Notes: generated by a model from the sequence alone, not told the origin. A DNA stretch of 64,000 nt from Linyphia triangularis (GCA_963978545.1 OZ021731.1:27480093-27544092); one strand, 5' to 3'; positions 22,662-33,626 are shown, counted from the stretch's first letter. Numbers and translations are program-made.

Positions 22662-23149
22662 ATGAGTAATAATGCAATAGTAAAGTCAATACTACTATAT
22701 GGCAGTGAAACTTGGAAAATCACAAAGCAACAGGAAAATAAATTGAACGCATTCCATACTAAATGTTTAAGAAAAATTCTGAAATTTATTGGCCGCAAAA
22801 AAGTTCAAATCGTGATTTATATATCAAAACAGCAGATAAACCCTTAATCAATGACCTAAAGAGAAAAAGATGGCATTGGATCGGCCATGTTCTTAGAAGG
22901 GACCCCAAATCCAATGAACGAATCGCCCTAACATGGTCTCCTGACGGTAAAAGGAAGAGAGGACGACCAAGACTGACGTGGAGGCGAATGATCTTGAAGG
23001 AAAGAGACAATCTCGGTTGGCCAAGCTGGGCTGTTGCCAGGGAGGCCGCGCTGAACAGGAGCGACTGGGTTTCGACAATTGCTGCCTCATGCGCCTACAA
23101 GGCGAGAAGGGACTCAAGGCAATTGAAATTAAAAATCTATGGCTTCTAG
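22662..23149 (+). pseudogene. LINE reverse-transcriptase C-terminal remnant, frameshifted
   Basis: The first frame reads NAIVKSILLYGSETWKITK and LNAFHTKCLRKIL. The reading then continues one frame over as KSSNRDLYIKTADKPL, KRWHWIGHVLRR, ALTWSPDGKRKRGRPRLTW and WAVAREAALNRSDW before TAG. LLYGSETW, RWxWIGHVLRR and the GKRKRGRPRxTWRR block are hallmarks of the region downstream of the catalytic palm in many non-LTR retrotransposons. The catalytic YADD part is absent because the copy starts abruptly at ~22660 (5' truncation). A single-base frameshift lies in 22770-22792. The short overlapping minus-strand frames are shadows. It is dead; which LINE clade it belongs to needs alignment. Confidence 0.85.
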
Positions 23150-23184
23150 TCGTTTTATGAAAAAAGGTTGTTGGATGGATTCAA

Positions 23185-23557
23185 ATCTCTTTAAAAATAA
23201 GCCAAATTAGTTATGTCATTAGTGCTGTAATGTTTATTGCCAACTTGGCTCACTTTTGAAAGATGCAAGTAGTAAACCGTCGTCAGACATCTAAATCGTC
23301 TGCAACCTTCTTAATTGAAAATTAAGGAGCGATCGGTTACCATATAAAAAAGAATGTTCATTATTTGGCAAGTACTGGCGTATTTGGCAATCGGATTTAG
23401 TTCAACTCATTCAAAGTAGACTTTTGACCAGTTTCGGCCATTTTTGGCACGCCAGACCACTGAATTCGTAATCTACTAATTTTTTCCACATTTCATAAAA
23501 ATTCAGAATGATGTTCGAGGGGGGTGCCTAATCTTGCAGACGCCTCTTAGTCTATAC
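23185..23557. mobile_element. Foldback-B element, copy 3 (left arm lost)
   Basis: It begins at AAAATAAGCCAAATTAG just before the centre and keeps the whole right arm: GCCAACTTGGCTCACTTTTG, TTCTTAATTGAAAATTAAGG, GACCAGTTTCGGCC, CATTTCATAAAAATTCAG and GCAGACGCCTCTTAGTC. Confidence 0.75.
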
Positions 23558-23690
23558 CAACTTCCCCCCTAACAGGTTAGAATGTGTTTGGTAACCTAGC
23601 ATAGATGGGGAAGGGGGGGATTCGATTGGCTTAATACTCTTGCATAGTGGAAACCACTTATTAACTATTCAGAAGTTGTAGTTGTCACTA

Positions 23691-24930
23691 CCATCGATAT
23701 AAACAACTGGATAGACTGCTCCGATGTCAATGCGAAGAGAAAAAACCCGTCAGTGGTTGATGACGCTGGTGGGATGATTGACCAATCACAGTTCACTTTT
23801 ATAGTTGGATGGGAATGCGAAAAACTTTGTAAAGTGCTAGAGTAGATATTTTTTGTCACATTATTATTAATTAGGGTCTACTATTTACATTTCTGCTGTA
23901 TACAACCCCAAATTTTACTTTCAATCCTCGACAATCCGTATTTTTTTATCCCACTAACGGCTTCTGACAACGGTTTCATTTCCCCAGCGTTAAGCATGCC
24001 AACCAAACGGTATAGTGGTTAGCGTACTAGCTTCTAGACCGCGAGGTTGCGGGTTCGAGTTCCGCGTAAGGCATGGGTGTTTGTAAATGTATGTTGGCTT
24101 GTCAAATGACGAATATTTAGACCCATTATAGCCCTCGTGTTGCTGACTGCACTAGATAATCTGAAAACAACCAACCAACCAACCCACCCAGCGTTAAGCA
24201 GTCTATCCACTTGTTTATCTATATTGATGGTCAGTACATACCATCGATATAGATAAGCAATTGGATAAACTGCTCCGATGTCAATGCAAGGAGAAAAACG
24301 CGCAGGTGGTTGATGACACTGGTGGGATGATTAACCAATCACAGTTCACTTTTATAGTTGGATGGAAATGCGAAAAACCTTTTTAAGTGCGAGAGTGGGT
24401 ATTTTTTTGCACATTATTACTAATTAAGGTCTACTATTGCAATTTCTGCTGTGTACAACCCAAAATTTTATTTTCAATCCTCGGCAATCCTTGTTTTTTT
24501 TTTTTTTTTTATCCCACCAACGCCATCAGGCAACGGCTTCATTTCCCCAGCGTTAAGCAGTCCATCCAGTTGTTTATCTATATTGATGGTCAGTACATAC
24601 CATCGATATAGATAAACAATTGGATAGACTGCTCCGATGTCAATGCAAGGAGAAAAACGCGCAGGTGGTTGATGACACTGGTGGGATGATTAACCAATCA
24701 CAGTTCACTTTTATAGTTGGATGGGAATACGAAGTACCTTGTAAAATGCTAAAGTAGATATTTTTTGGCACATTATTACTAATTAAGGTCTACTATTGCA
24801 ATTTCTGCTGTGTACGACCCAAAATTTTATTTTCATTCCTCGGCAATCAGTATTTTTTATCCCACCAACGGCTTCTGTCAACGGCTTTTTTCCCCCAGCA
24901 GTCTATCCAGTTGTTTATCTATATCGATGG
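23691..24930 (+). mobile_element. Tandem triplet of a ~340-bp inverted-repeat MITE
   Basis: There are three head-to-tail units: 23691-24230 (including a SINE), 24241-24589 and 24600-24930. Each starts CCATCGATATA and GACTGCTCCGATGTCAATGC and ends with the inverted counterpart TATCTATATTGATGG. The 10-base spacer TCAGTACATA separates the units and also follows the last one. Units share GGTGGTTGATGACACTGG and AATCACAGTTCACTTTTATA. No coding capacity. Confidence 0.85.
23997..24186 (+). mobile_element. SINE-I copy 7, inside MITE unit 1
   Basis: The head is GCCAACCAAACGG with A box TAGTGGTTAGCG and B box GGGTTCGAGTTCC. The tail is AACAACCAACCAACCAA. A perfect 14-bp TSD CCCAGCGTTAAGCA lies at 23983-23996 and 24187-24200; the uninterrupted site is visible in unit 2 (CCCAGCGTTAAGCAG near 24546-24560). 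Confidence 0.95.
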
Positions 24931-24940
24931 TCAGTACATA

Positions 24941-25471
24941 CAACCAATCACATAAAAAAAAAAAAGCCACTATAAAATTTCTCGAACTCAGAATTGTTGC
25001 CAACAAATAAAAAGAAACCTTCCTGAAAAAAGAAGTCCCGCTTCAATGATTGGGACACTCTTTAACGAGACGTCTGCTTCATTGGATCTTGTATACCGAT
25101 CCACGCTATCATCATGGCCCATCGGCCGGCCTGCAAGGAGGCTTTTATAAAGAGGAACACTAACTGTATTGTGGAAGACTACTGGACTGTGAAGTGCGTA
25201 TCTATAATGATATACATTGAAAGGGTGGAATGCCTTCGGGAGTGACCCATATCCACCGTATAAGTGTTGAACGTGTCGACAAATGTTGAATGCTTGTTTG
25301 AAGTGACGTTGACTGTCGATGCGGATTGGCGTGGTGGATGATTAGGGTTATAATCAGTGGTAGAAGTGGTGAAAAGAAAGTGGGGGGGGGGGGGGACGCC
25401 CAAAATTTCGTGACAAGTGAACCCCACCCTTTCTCCTATCTTCAACGATAAATTTTATAATTTCGTCACTT
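24941..25471. other. No gene; G15 run at about 25380
   Basis: AAGTGGGGGG followed by GACGCCC resembles part of the L family (AAGTGGGGGGACGC at about 26396). No coding support. Confidence 0.4.
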
Positions 25472-25580
25472 CCCATATAGCACACATCCTCCCAAGGATG
25501 TCCCTAGGAAGTCATTCGGAGTCCCGATGATGACTGAGGACTTCCTAGGGACCTCCTTGGAAGGATGTGTGCTAATTGGG
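25472..25580. mobile_element. 109-bp foldback MITE
   Basis: CCCATATAGCACACATCC at the left is inverted to GGATGTGTGCTAATTGGG at the right. The inner arms CAAGGATGTCCCTAGGAAGT and CTTCCTAGGGACCTCCTTGG pair across a ~25-nt loop. It is single copy in this window, so the MITE call rests on structure. Confidence 0.65.
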
Positions 25581-25998
25581 TTATAGCAAAATATTAACTA
25601 GTAAAGAAATAACTTATACTTCCTAACATTAACATTAAAAGAGGGTCCAAAATGTATTATTATTTTAATGAATATTCGGCGATCTAGTTTTTTGCTTGGA
25701 AGTAAGAGATAAAGTTAGGTAATCATTCAACGTTATAAACATAACTGTTTAATTAGATTTTAAATAATACTTATAAATGTGCATTGATAGAGAATTCTAA
25801 AAAGTTTTAAAAAAAATAAAAAAATAGCTTGACTTTATATGAGACAAGAATAGAAAATTAACTTGAAAGAAAGTTCTTCCAAAGTTAAAAGTTGACCAAG
25901 GGTAACTGTATTTGTTAGTAAAAATACTTATTTCTTTATACAAAGTATAGTACAATACATTTTTATAATAATATATATGATATATATACCATGAATAG
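25581..25998. other. No gene recognised
   Basis: AT-rich. The minus-strand frame at 25797-26054 runs into the piggyBac-like MITE and is not supported. Confidence 0.4.
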
Positions 25999-26002
25999 TT
26001 AA

Positions 26003-26206
26003 CCCTTTGCACTCCAGGCCTTTTTCGCGCGGAGGAATCAGCAACTCGATACATTTTAGGTTCGGCTGGTGTTTATGGATTTGCTTCATAGAAACTAAAC
26101 ACAGTCATTGGCCTTGCATCGAATTTTCGCATCACACCTAATGGTCCTCTCGTGGTTTGGTATCCAATCGTGTGGCGCCTGAGAGGCGCCATTGGAGTGC
26201 AAAGGG
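26003..26206 (+). mobile_element. piggyBac-like MITE, type J copy 1
   Basis: The 14-bp perfect inverted termini are CCCTTTGCACTCCA and TGGAGTGCAAAGGG, flanked by TTAA at 25999-26002 and 26207-26210, the target duplication of piggyBac elements. At 204 bp it has no coding capacity. A second copy is at 60044-60258. Confidence 0.88.
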
Positions 26207-26311
26207 TTAATAAATAGTACCATTACAGTTAAAGTTTTCAAATGTAAAAATAAATAACTTTTTCTCACTGTCACTACATTTGAAGGTTAATGTTATTTTT
26301 CAATAGTAGTT

Positions 26312-26441
26312 TTTAGGCGGATTGAGGGCTTTTAAAAGTGGGGGGATGGATTTCAGTAGTTTTAGATGTGGTGAGACGCATGGATATTTTCTTGAAAAGT
26401 GGGGGGACGCGTCACCCCGCGTCTACCCACACTTCTAGCAC
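26312..26441 (-). repeat. L-family repeat, copy 2
   Basis: In reverse complement it shares GCTAGAAGTGTGG, GTAGACGCGGGGTGA, CGTCCCCCCACTTTTCAAG and CTACTGAAATCCATCC with 10199-10316. Confidence 0.55.
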
Positions 26442-26608
26442 AGGTTATAATTGAAGAGTTGCGTAATAATTGGAGATGTTGTTTAGTAGAAGTCGCGTTA
26501 GAGAGTTGCCTTGTCTGAAGATAGTATGATTCTTTTTTTTTGTGATGTTTAAAAAATTATAGGGATGTAAGTAATTCTTGTTGATAAATATTTCATCAAT
26601 ATGAGCGA

Positions 26609-26770
26609 CTGACCAAACGGTATAGTGGTTAGCTTGCTAGCTTCTAGACCACGAAGTTGCGGAAGGTATGGATGTTTGTAAATGTATGTTGGCTTGTTAA
26701 ATGACGAATGTTTCGCAGCATTATAGCCCTCGTGTTGCTGACGGTGCCAGATAATCTGAAAACAACCATC
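26609..26770 (+). mobile_element. SINE-I copy 8 lacking the B box
   Basis: The head is CTGACCAAACGGTATAGTGG. The B-box segment between GTTGCGG and AGGTATGG is deleted, so it cannot drive its own transcription. A perfect 15-bp TSD CATCAATATGAGCGA lies at 26594-26608 and 26771-26785. Confidence 0.93.
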
Positions 26771-26785
26771 CATCAATATGAGCGA

Positions 26786-26962
26786 GTTGTTTTGGACATT
26801 CCAGCTATGCCACAAAATTCGACGAATATAGGCAGTTTATATTTCTGCAAAATTTTAAGCAGTAGAAACGTCGAAACGTATTTAGTTACTTGATGCAATT
26901 TTAAAAATAGGTTTACGAGTTATTTTCGTTAAAAGCCGAAGGAAATAGATGCTAAAATTTGT

Positions 26963-26993
<31 letters not shown>

Positions 26994-27041
26994 GACAAGT
27001 TGCCACAATGGCGGAACAATGAAGCAACTGCGAAATTTGTC
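26786..27041. other. No gene; poly(T) run at 26963-26994
   Basis: A T run of about 30 bases precedes TGACAAGTTGCC. The plus-strand frame at 26959-27294 reads through this run and SINE-II and is not supported. Confidence 0.5.
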
Positions 27042-27050
27042 GAAACGAAG

Positions 27051-27223
27051 ATGGTTGGTTTGTACGCTCAACGACCTACCTTTATACACAATGACGGCTA
27101 ATCAGGTTGGGATCTACAGCTTAACGTGTATTCCGAATCATAACGAACATCCATGCCTAAGCCCGGAATTCGAACTAGGTACTTTTGGCATGCGAGGCCA
27201 GAGCGCTAACCACTCAGCCATCA
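27051..27223 (-). mobile_element. SINE-II copy 1, tRNA-derived
   Basis: In reverse complement it has a tRNA-like head with an A box (GAGTGGTTAGCGCTCTGG) and a B box (AGTTCGAATTCC). The body contains ATTCGGAATACACG and the tail ends AACCAACCAT. A short TSD (AAACGAAG) lies at 27043-27050 and 27224-27231. Related copies are at 53141-53314 and 60287-60474. Confidence 0.82.
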
Positions 27224-27231
27224 AAACGAAG

Positions 27232-27573
27232 TTAAGGTCTCAATTGTGTCAAGGAATACCCAGCACGTGGAGGCGAGCAATGAAGGAAGTGTAACAGTTA
27301 TTGTAAAGATATTACACCAGTTCCAAGTTGATAGGCACAACAAGGTTTATAAGGAAATCTATTTGATTTTCTGCTTTTCCTGTAAAGTTATAATTTTCGA
27401 AGTATGGTTCCACCATAGCGGCGATATAATGATGCAATGGCTCAAAGACCTTGGAGTATTTAGTAACAAAGCACTCTTTACAGCTCAATGGGAACCGTTG
27501 TGGTCAAGCAAGGTTGGCATTTAACACGACTATTCATTTTTCTCGCTTGAATTTACCCAGATTGTCTTTTTAT
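27232..27573. other. No gene recognised
   Basis: The 92-codon plus-strand frame at 27246-27524 has no recognisable motif, no clear splice flanks and is weakly supported at best. Confidence 0.35.
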
Positions 27574-27574
27574 A

Positions 27575-28084
27575 ATAGTCCGAGAGGCGACTGCAATTTT
27601 TGAACCCCATCGAACATCATTCTGAATTCGTCTGGCAACCCACTGCATTTTGATTTTTATTGAGAAAAAGCGCGAACTATTTTTAATCTCTGGCTCGGAA
27701 AACTTGTATCTTTTAAAAGTAAGCCAAATTGGCGGCATCAGTTACGCCATCAATGACGTAATGTTTATTGCCAATTTGGCTCATTTGTGAAAGATGCAAG
27801 TAAGCTGTAGCCACACATCCGAATTGTCTGCAACTTTCTTAATTGAAAATTAAAGAGTGAGGTTTACCAAATAAATAAAAAATACTCATTATTTGGCAAG
27901 TTATGGCGCATTTGGCAATTGGGTTTAGATCAACTTATTAAAAGTCGATATTTGACCAGTTTCGGCCATTTTTGCCACGGCAGACCAGTGGATTCGTAAC
28001 CTACTCACTTTTCTCCAATTTCTATAAAAAATTCAGAATGATGTTCGATGGGGTCCAAAAATTGCAGTCGCCTCTCAGTCTATA
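27575..28084. mobile_element. Foldback-B element, copy 4 (internal deletion)
   Basis: The termini are ATAGTCCGAGAGGCGACTGC and CAGTCGCCTCTCAGTCTAT. The left arm jumps from CATTCTGAATT directly to CGTCTGGCAACCC, losing ~150 bases relative to 42101-42764. Confidence 0.85.
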
Positions 28085-28149
28085 ACGTTTGTTTGGACTT
28101 CCGACTGTCTATTTCTGCCACTTATAAAGTGCTTAACACAGCCATATAC

Positions 28150-28372
28150 GTCTCATAATTTTGAGCATCTAAAAGAATACGAGATCGAAATCTTCTAGTT
28201 AAAGCCCTCTCTCCAACTCCACCATACCAACGAGAGGACATTGAGGCCACGACAGATTTAATGTGCACCAGCCCCCTTTAGGTACACACCGATCTTCGGT
28301 GGCCGTCACAGAATCGAACCCACAGCCTTCCGATCATGAGCTTGATACATTGCCCACCAGGTTGGCGGGGTC
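28150..28372 (-). mobile_element. SINE-III, tRNA-derived (single copy here)
   Basis: In reverse complement: CCAACCTGGTGGGCAATGTA as the A-box region, then GCTGTGGGTTCGATTCTGTG with a good B box. The body GGTGTGTACCTAAAGGGGGC extends to GAGACGTATATGGC. No TSD could be assigned; the 3' end is uncertain. Confidence 0.55.
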
Positions 28373-28927
28373 CTTTTTATAATGTATGAATGTCAATTGC
28401 ATCCGTACTTTTAAACATGTTTTATTGGACATGATATGAGTTGGGGAAACTCTTTTTCTTAGAGTAGAATAGAGAAGGAGGTTTTGCAGAAGGATTCGCG
28501 CTGATTTTCCGTTCAAATTACTACCTCTGAGATTGAAAGGATGGATTTGTTTACCATTTTTAATAATGAATCAATCTTAAATTTAAAATTGCCTATATTT
28601 TATCAGCGTAATAAGCTTTGAGAAGTAAAACGCGCTAATTTATCAGCTGTTTTAAAACTAATGTTAATTAACGTAGTATTTTCTTTTTTTTCTTTCTTTT
28701 TTTTTTTCGTTGTTGTACTGAAATGTTATACGTGGCGTATTCCAAGATTTCTTAAACTTCTATTCTCTTTATAAAAAGAACAAAGTGAATGAAGTTTATA
28801 AAATCTTGGAATGAAACCTGTACTGATTTGCTAAACTAATTGAAAGTGAAAATAGGTATTAATGGTTTTGTAGTTAATAATAAGAATACACGTGACTTTA
28901 AACTGAAATCATTTTAATATTCAGGTG

Positions 28928-28958
<31 letters not shown>

Positions 28959-28969
28959 GTAGAGCGAAA
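28373..28969. other. No gene; long poly(T) at about 28927-28953
   Basis: The 60-codon minus-strand frame is not supported. A short inverted word pair (CCAAGATTTCTTAAACTTC and GAAGTTTATAAAATCTTGG, 28751-28811) suggests a small imperfect hairpin. Confidence 0.4.
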
Positions 28970-29270
28970 AATGTTTTGCATTCGGTAAAAAAAAAAAAAA
29001 AAAAGATTTCTTGGCATTTCTACGCGTTTTGGAACGTCAAGAGTTCAAAAAAGTGGCTTGAAAAATCTATGGTCAGCATAACTCCCGAACAGATTGACCT
29101 ATGATGTTCAAACTATATTTACAGGTTAGTTGTGACCATGGGACCTGTCATTAAAGTTTTCGTCAAAATAGCGCATGCGCATAAGCTACCATTGAAAAAT
29201 TTATGTTTTTCGGCAATTGCCAAAAAATAGTTTTGACTGTTTTGATCACAATCAATTCTTTCTTTTTCAC
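28970..29270 (+). repeat. H-family dispersed repeat, copy 2
   Basis: ATTCGGTAAAAAA, TTTTGGAACGTCAAGAGTTC, GTCAGCATAACTCCCGAACA, then CCTGTCATTAAAGTTTTCGT and AGCGCATGCGCATAAG. The TTAA at 29151-29154 corresponds to the site filled by a piggyBac-like MITE in copy 3. Confidence 0.65.
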
Positions 29271-30400
29271 ATCACTTTCGAAATAGCTTTATACTACAAA
29301 ATAAATTTCCACGATAAGGAAATTAAGTCGAAATTGATATTGTAAATTATGTATAATTTTTATAACACCTATCAATGGGATTTTCTTATAGTTTCATCAA
29401 TTAGATGTTAAAATTCACGTGTATTCGGCTAATTAAAGTATTTTTTGTTTTTAAGTTTGACAATTTCAAATGACTTTTAATTCGAAATATATAGTGGAAC
29501 TATTTATAACATAGAATCATAAAGTTTAAAAACTTTCGAGTTAGAACGTTCAAGTAAAACATTGTTATGTTTATTACTTTCGTAAGGTCATTATGCTCTT
29601 TACACGCGTAGTTACTGAAAAAAAAAAAAAAGAATAACTTATTCTTTTTTCAGAGTCTTTAAACAGGTTATTACCTGAAGTCTTTTTTTGTGCCTGTAAT
29701 TGGAATTAAAATAAGAGTAGTTATTTGCGGCTATAGTATTTTTACTGAATTGGTAATTTGTAAGTGAATTGGGAAATTTAGCTGACGTATATTAAAAACA
29801 AGTCCATTACTCATTTTGGCTTGAATACATGCATAAAATATTTATTACTAAAAATTCTAGGAAAAATGTTAATGGTAACTAAATTAAATGACTCCATCCG
29901 TAATGGATTTAGGCAGAATTTATGAAGAGTAATAAAAACTTGATAAATTGCAGGTTTAATATATTTTTTTTTCAACGTTGGAGGTCCAGTTCCTCCTTCA
30001 GTCAATTTACATACTGCGTGGCAGGATAAAAGCATACTCATGGAAGAATGTTTTATACTCCTTTGAAGGCTGAGGACTTCCTTGTTGCTTCCTTGGGAAA
30101 TTTTAAACACTGTTATTTCTTAACCAACAAACTATATCAGAAATCTTATTGGCTTTTTAGTTTTTAGTTTCTTTGTGATGTGCTGGGAGGGTTTGCCTAA
30201 TAATTGATGTAGGGAAATAGAAACTAGATTGAGGAATTTAACACTAGATTGCCCAAGGAAGTCATTTTGACTGCTTTTTAATTTCAACTAAAAAAACAAT
30301 TATGTATATAATGACACAATTTCTTAGAATTTTGTGACTTTTTTTGTACAGCATATAAATGCGTTTATTAATAACTGTAGTTACCTCCCCCTTCTTCATT
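29271..30400. other. No gene recognised
   Basis: The 99-codon minus-strand frame at 29811-30110 has no motif; the rest is AT-rich. Confidence 0.4.
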
Positions 30401-30404
30401 TCCG

Positions 30405-30768
30405 GTAATATATATGCTATACATATCTATATATATAGATATATATAGATAGATATATATAGATAGATATATATAGATAGATATATATAGATATATATAG
30501 ATATATATAGATATATATAGATAGATATATATAGATATATATAGATAGATATATATAGATATATATAGATATATATAGATAGATATATATAGATATATAT
30601 AGATATAGATATATATATATAGATATATATATAGATAGATATATATATATAGATATATATATATATATAGATATATATATATATAGATATATATAGATAT
30701 AGATAGATATAGATATAGATATAGATATAGATATAGATATAGATATAGATATAGATAGATATATATAT

Positions 30769-30843
<75 letters not shown>

Positions 30844-30846
30844 TGT
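30405..30846. repeat. TA / TATAGA microsatellite block, ~440 bp
   Basis: It consists of interleaved TATATAGA, TAGA and pure (AT)n tracts, with the last ~65 bases purely AT. The 163-codon frame across it is an artefact made of Y, I, S and L only. Confidence 0.97.
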
Positions 30847-30859
30847 GTGTGTTATACAA

Positions 30860-31202
30860 ATTTCTTTAGATATTAGTTATTCTTTCACAATGAAGTCATT
30901 TTGACTGCTTTTGGGCAATATAAGTAAATACTAAGTATCAGTCTTTCTAGTGTTAAATTTGTATGTTGCGAACAAATCCCGAATAGTCGCCTTAAAACAC
31001 TCTGAGCGTCAAGGGAATGGGCGAAATTATACAGTTGTTTTCCCTGCAATAATTTTTCAATTTTATTTCTGATCCAAATATATAATTTTTTAAAATTATT
31101 TTTTATTTATTTTGTTTTAAGTAGGTTTTAAACTATCATCCTAATAAAAAAGATTTAAAAAATATTTTATTTTACATTTTATTTATAAATTTAAAAAAGT
31201 TG
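30860..31202. other. No gene; duplicated AATGAAGTCATTTTGACTGC context
   Basis: GAAGTCATTTTGACTGCTTTT occurs before (about 30260) and after (about 30891) the microsatellite, together with a nearby ACACTAGATTG/CTAGTGTTAAA pair. A small dispersed repeat or an element whose middle became the microsatellite is possible. Confidence 0.4.
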
Positions 31203-31214
31203 TGTATTGCTGGA

Positions 31215-31396
31215 TTGGTTGGTTGTATTCAGATTATCTGGCGCCGTCAGCAACACGAGGGCTATAATGCGCCGAAACATTTCGTCATTTAACAAACCAA
31301 CATACATTTACAAACACCCATGCCTACACTGGACTCGAACCCGCAACCTCGCGGTCTAGAAGCCAGCACGCTAACCACTATACCGTTTGGTCGGCA
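31215..31396 (-). mobile_element. SINE-I copy 9
   Basis: Full length in reverse, with intact B box (GGACTCGAACCCGC here) and A box complement. A perfect 12-bp TSD TGTATTGCTGGA lies at 31203-31214 and 31397-31408. Confidence 0.95.
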
Positions 31397-31408
31397 TGTA
31401 TTGCTGGA

Positions 31409-31761
31409 AAAACTGGGGATCAAATGACGGATATATACGCCCGTGACCCTCAGAAGGTTAATAAATCACTGTCTGGATAAAAAAAAAATGCCCTTTCTTA
31501 CAAGTTGTAATCCCAAAACATTGCATTGACCAATGATTATTATTACTAAATGAATTAACGAAAACGAATGTTAGCCTTTCAAAAATGTTAGTTCCGACTT
31601 AAGTCTCAAAATACCGTATTTATTTCGGCCAATTTGAATTTTGGCTAACTTGAGTATATATCTATTTGAAAAGTAGTTTCACTTATGCATGTATATTCAT
31701 AGCCCTATGTATTGAATTTATTTAGCCACATGTATTATATTGATATGTATTTTTTTAAACA
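31409..31761. other. No gene recognised
   Basis: AT-rich with no shared repeat. Confidence 0.4.
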
Positions 31762-31765
31762 ATAT

Positions 31766-32228
31766 TGTTATGAATTTTTCCACTGAGGCAATGATGGCAC
31801 AGTTTTTAAGATAAAAACTACTATTTATTCACTTTTCAAAGGCACAAAATTTATTCAAAGACAACAGTTTAATCACCCTCAAGCTTCAACACAAGCTTCA
31901 GTAAGAACAACTTCGAATACAGCAATTATACAAGTTCACTCTAGTAGGTAAACAAAGCGATCAGCTCACATCGAAGTCCAAAGTCAATCTGAAAACTTTC
32001 CCGATCTCCAGTCTTATTTATACTTGGCGCGAGAGCACATTCGCGAAATTTCCAGCCAATTCGTCGGAAAAGAAACATCTCGAAATTTCTCGATTGCTTT
32101 AGGTGTTGCCACCTTTTTCTAACCTGTATAATCGCTGTTAATAAATAAAATAAGATAAAAATAAATTACAATAGAATTTAAAAATAATACGTCACTATTT
32201 ACACTATATACAGACAATTTGTACAACA
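31766..32228 (-). mobile_element. Solo LTR-B, copy 1
   Basis: On the minus strand it starts TGTTGTACAAATTGTC and ends AAAAATTCATAACA. It has a TATAAATAAG box (complement of CTTATTTATA near 32018) and AATAAA signals downstream. The 4-bp TSD ATAT lies at 31762-31765 and 32229-32232. It shares no obvious sequence with LTR-A except the TG..CA ends and target type. Confidence 0.85.
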
Positions 32229-32232
32229 ATAT

Positions 32233-33160
32233 GCATTGTGTTGAACTGTTGATGTGGTTCGAACAAAACACTGCTATCATAAGTTAAAAAACCCTGAATC
32301 TTAAAAAAATTAAAATTGCATATTTTTATACTTCTGACTAATTCTTAAAAGTAATCTTTTTATTTCATTGAATGGCTCAAGTTCTTATGTTAAACAAATG
32401 TACGCAACAAGTAAAAAAATATGCAATTTCAAAGAACTAACGCAAAAGTGTCAAAATATGCATTTAAATGTGTGTGGATTTAGGGCTTTTTAGCTTATGA
32501 CGTCAGAAAAGTAAGGAAGCGGTGCAAATTGTACAATTTTGTTGTTCTAATCAAAAACATTAAAAATGTGAAAGTCATAACAACAACTAAACCTCTCCCT
32601 TGGCTATCCCACAGCTGTTATAATGGCAGAAGAGTTTCGGATGGAATTAAAATATTAATTGAAGAAGATGATATTAATGGTTTGAAATTTACTATAAAAT
32701 AGTCAAAGCGACACATTATACAGTCCATGAAAGAATGCTCCAGTTAAAAAATTTAATAGTATTTATTTTATGTAATTTATGTACACAAATGTTTCATTAT
32801 GACTTTAAGAATGCCTGAAAATTAGGTTAATTTACCTTAAATTTGAGTTATGATTTGCTTTAAACAATCTAAATTCAACTGTTATTATCTACTATTGACA
32901 GAAACAGTCTTTTATGGAAGCCTTGTATAATGTTTAGTGGTCAGAAAATGCTTTAAGGGATTGACCAAATTGTTGTCATTGTATTTGTAGTATGCAAATA
33001 TTTGTAAAGACATTTTGGCCTACATTGGGAGATCGTGCTAACAGACTGAACCAGCCTCTTTCTTAGCTGGTCATTGTGCAGTCAATTTTGTGTTTGCTAG
33101 ATAAGTGTGCTTTTTAAGACGTTGGCCAAAATTTTAATCAGCAGTCCATTTACCAAATCA
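32233..33160. other. No gene recognised
   Basis: AT-rich, apparently single-copy. It may be intronic if the candidate exon at 33177 is real. Confidence 0.35.
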
Positions 33161-33176
33161 TTTTCCTTTTTTTCAG

Positions 33177-33349
33177 GTTCACCATGAGGCTCGACAATGC
33201 GAATTCCGTGTTTTACTTTGACTTCACGTCCTGCCTTTGTCTTCTTGTACGTGATGTGAAGTCAAGGATGTGCAATTTCGGATAACACACTTGGAGACTT
33301 TAATTGGATACTCAATAAGGAACCGGGGACAATGGATGACTATCAGGAG
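33177..33349 (+). other. Candidate internal exon (or decayed exon)
   Basis: A strong 3' splice-site context (TTTTCCTTTTTTTCAG, ending 33176) precedes GTTCACCATGAGGC, and CAGGAG/GTAACG at 33344-33355 looks like a 5' splice site. The segment is less AT-rich than its surroundings. No single frame is open throughout: the third frame is open from after a TGA near 33256 and ends DNTLGDFNWILNKEPG and TMDDYQE; the second frame holds MRLDNANSVFYFDFTSC up to a TAA at 33282-33284. The C-x-F...DFNW arrangement vaguely recalls a MAM-type domain, but this is not a firm match. Confidence 0.22.
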
Positions 33350-33570
33350 GTAACGGACTTTTATTTTTTTTTATTTTTTAATTCTTCTGTAGGTAAGGGA
33401 GACATTTCAACTAGATGTAAAATAGCGTTGGTTGGAATTAATGTTCGCGGTATTCTCAGCTAATGACTCTTAACTGTTATTGCTTTGATGTTTGAAATCC
33501 AGAGGAAGTGTAAAAGACCTCATTAGTTAATAAGTATATACACGTGAGTAGTATATCAAGAAATAGTCAG

Positions 33571-33626
33571 AAATAGAATTACTCGATATAACAATCACAG
33601 GATTGTTATATCGAGTAATTCTATTT
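33571..33626. repeat. Perfect 26-bp inverted repeat with 4-nt loop
   Basis: AAATAGAATTACTCGATATA and ACAATC (33571-33596) are exactly complementary to 33601-33626 around ACAG. It is a compact perfect hairpin in otherwise unremarkable sequence. Confidence 0.9.

Noticed and set aside
22893..23117. Minus-strand frame opposite the LINE tail
   Set aside because: It is a shadow of the reverse-transcriptase remnant.
26959..27294. 111-codon frame starting MWFFFFFFFFF
   Set aside because: It is translation of a poly(T) run followed by SINE-II antisense.
30368..30859. 163-codon protein of Y, I, S and L
   Set aside because: It is a translation of the TA/TAGA microsatellite.
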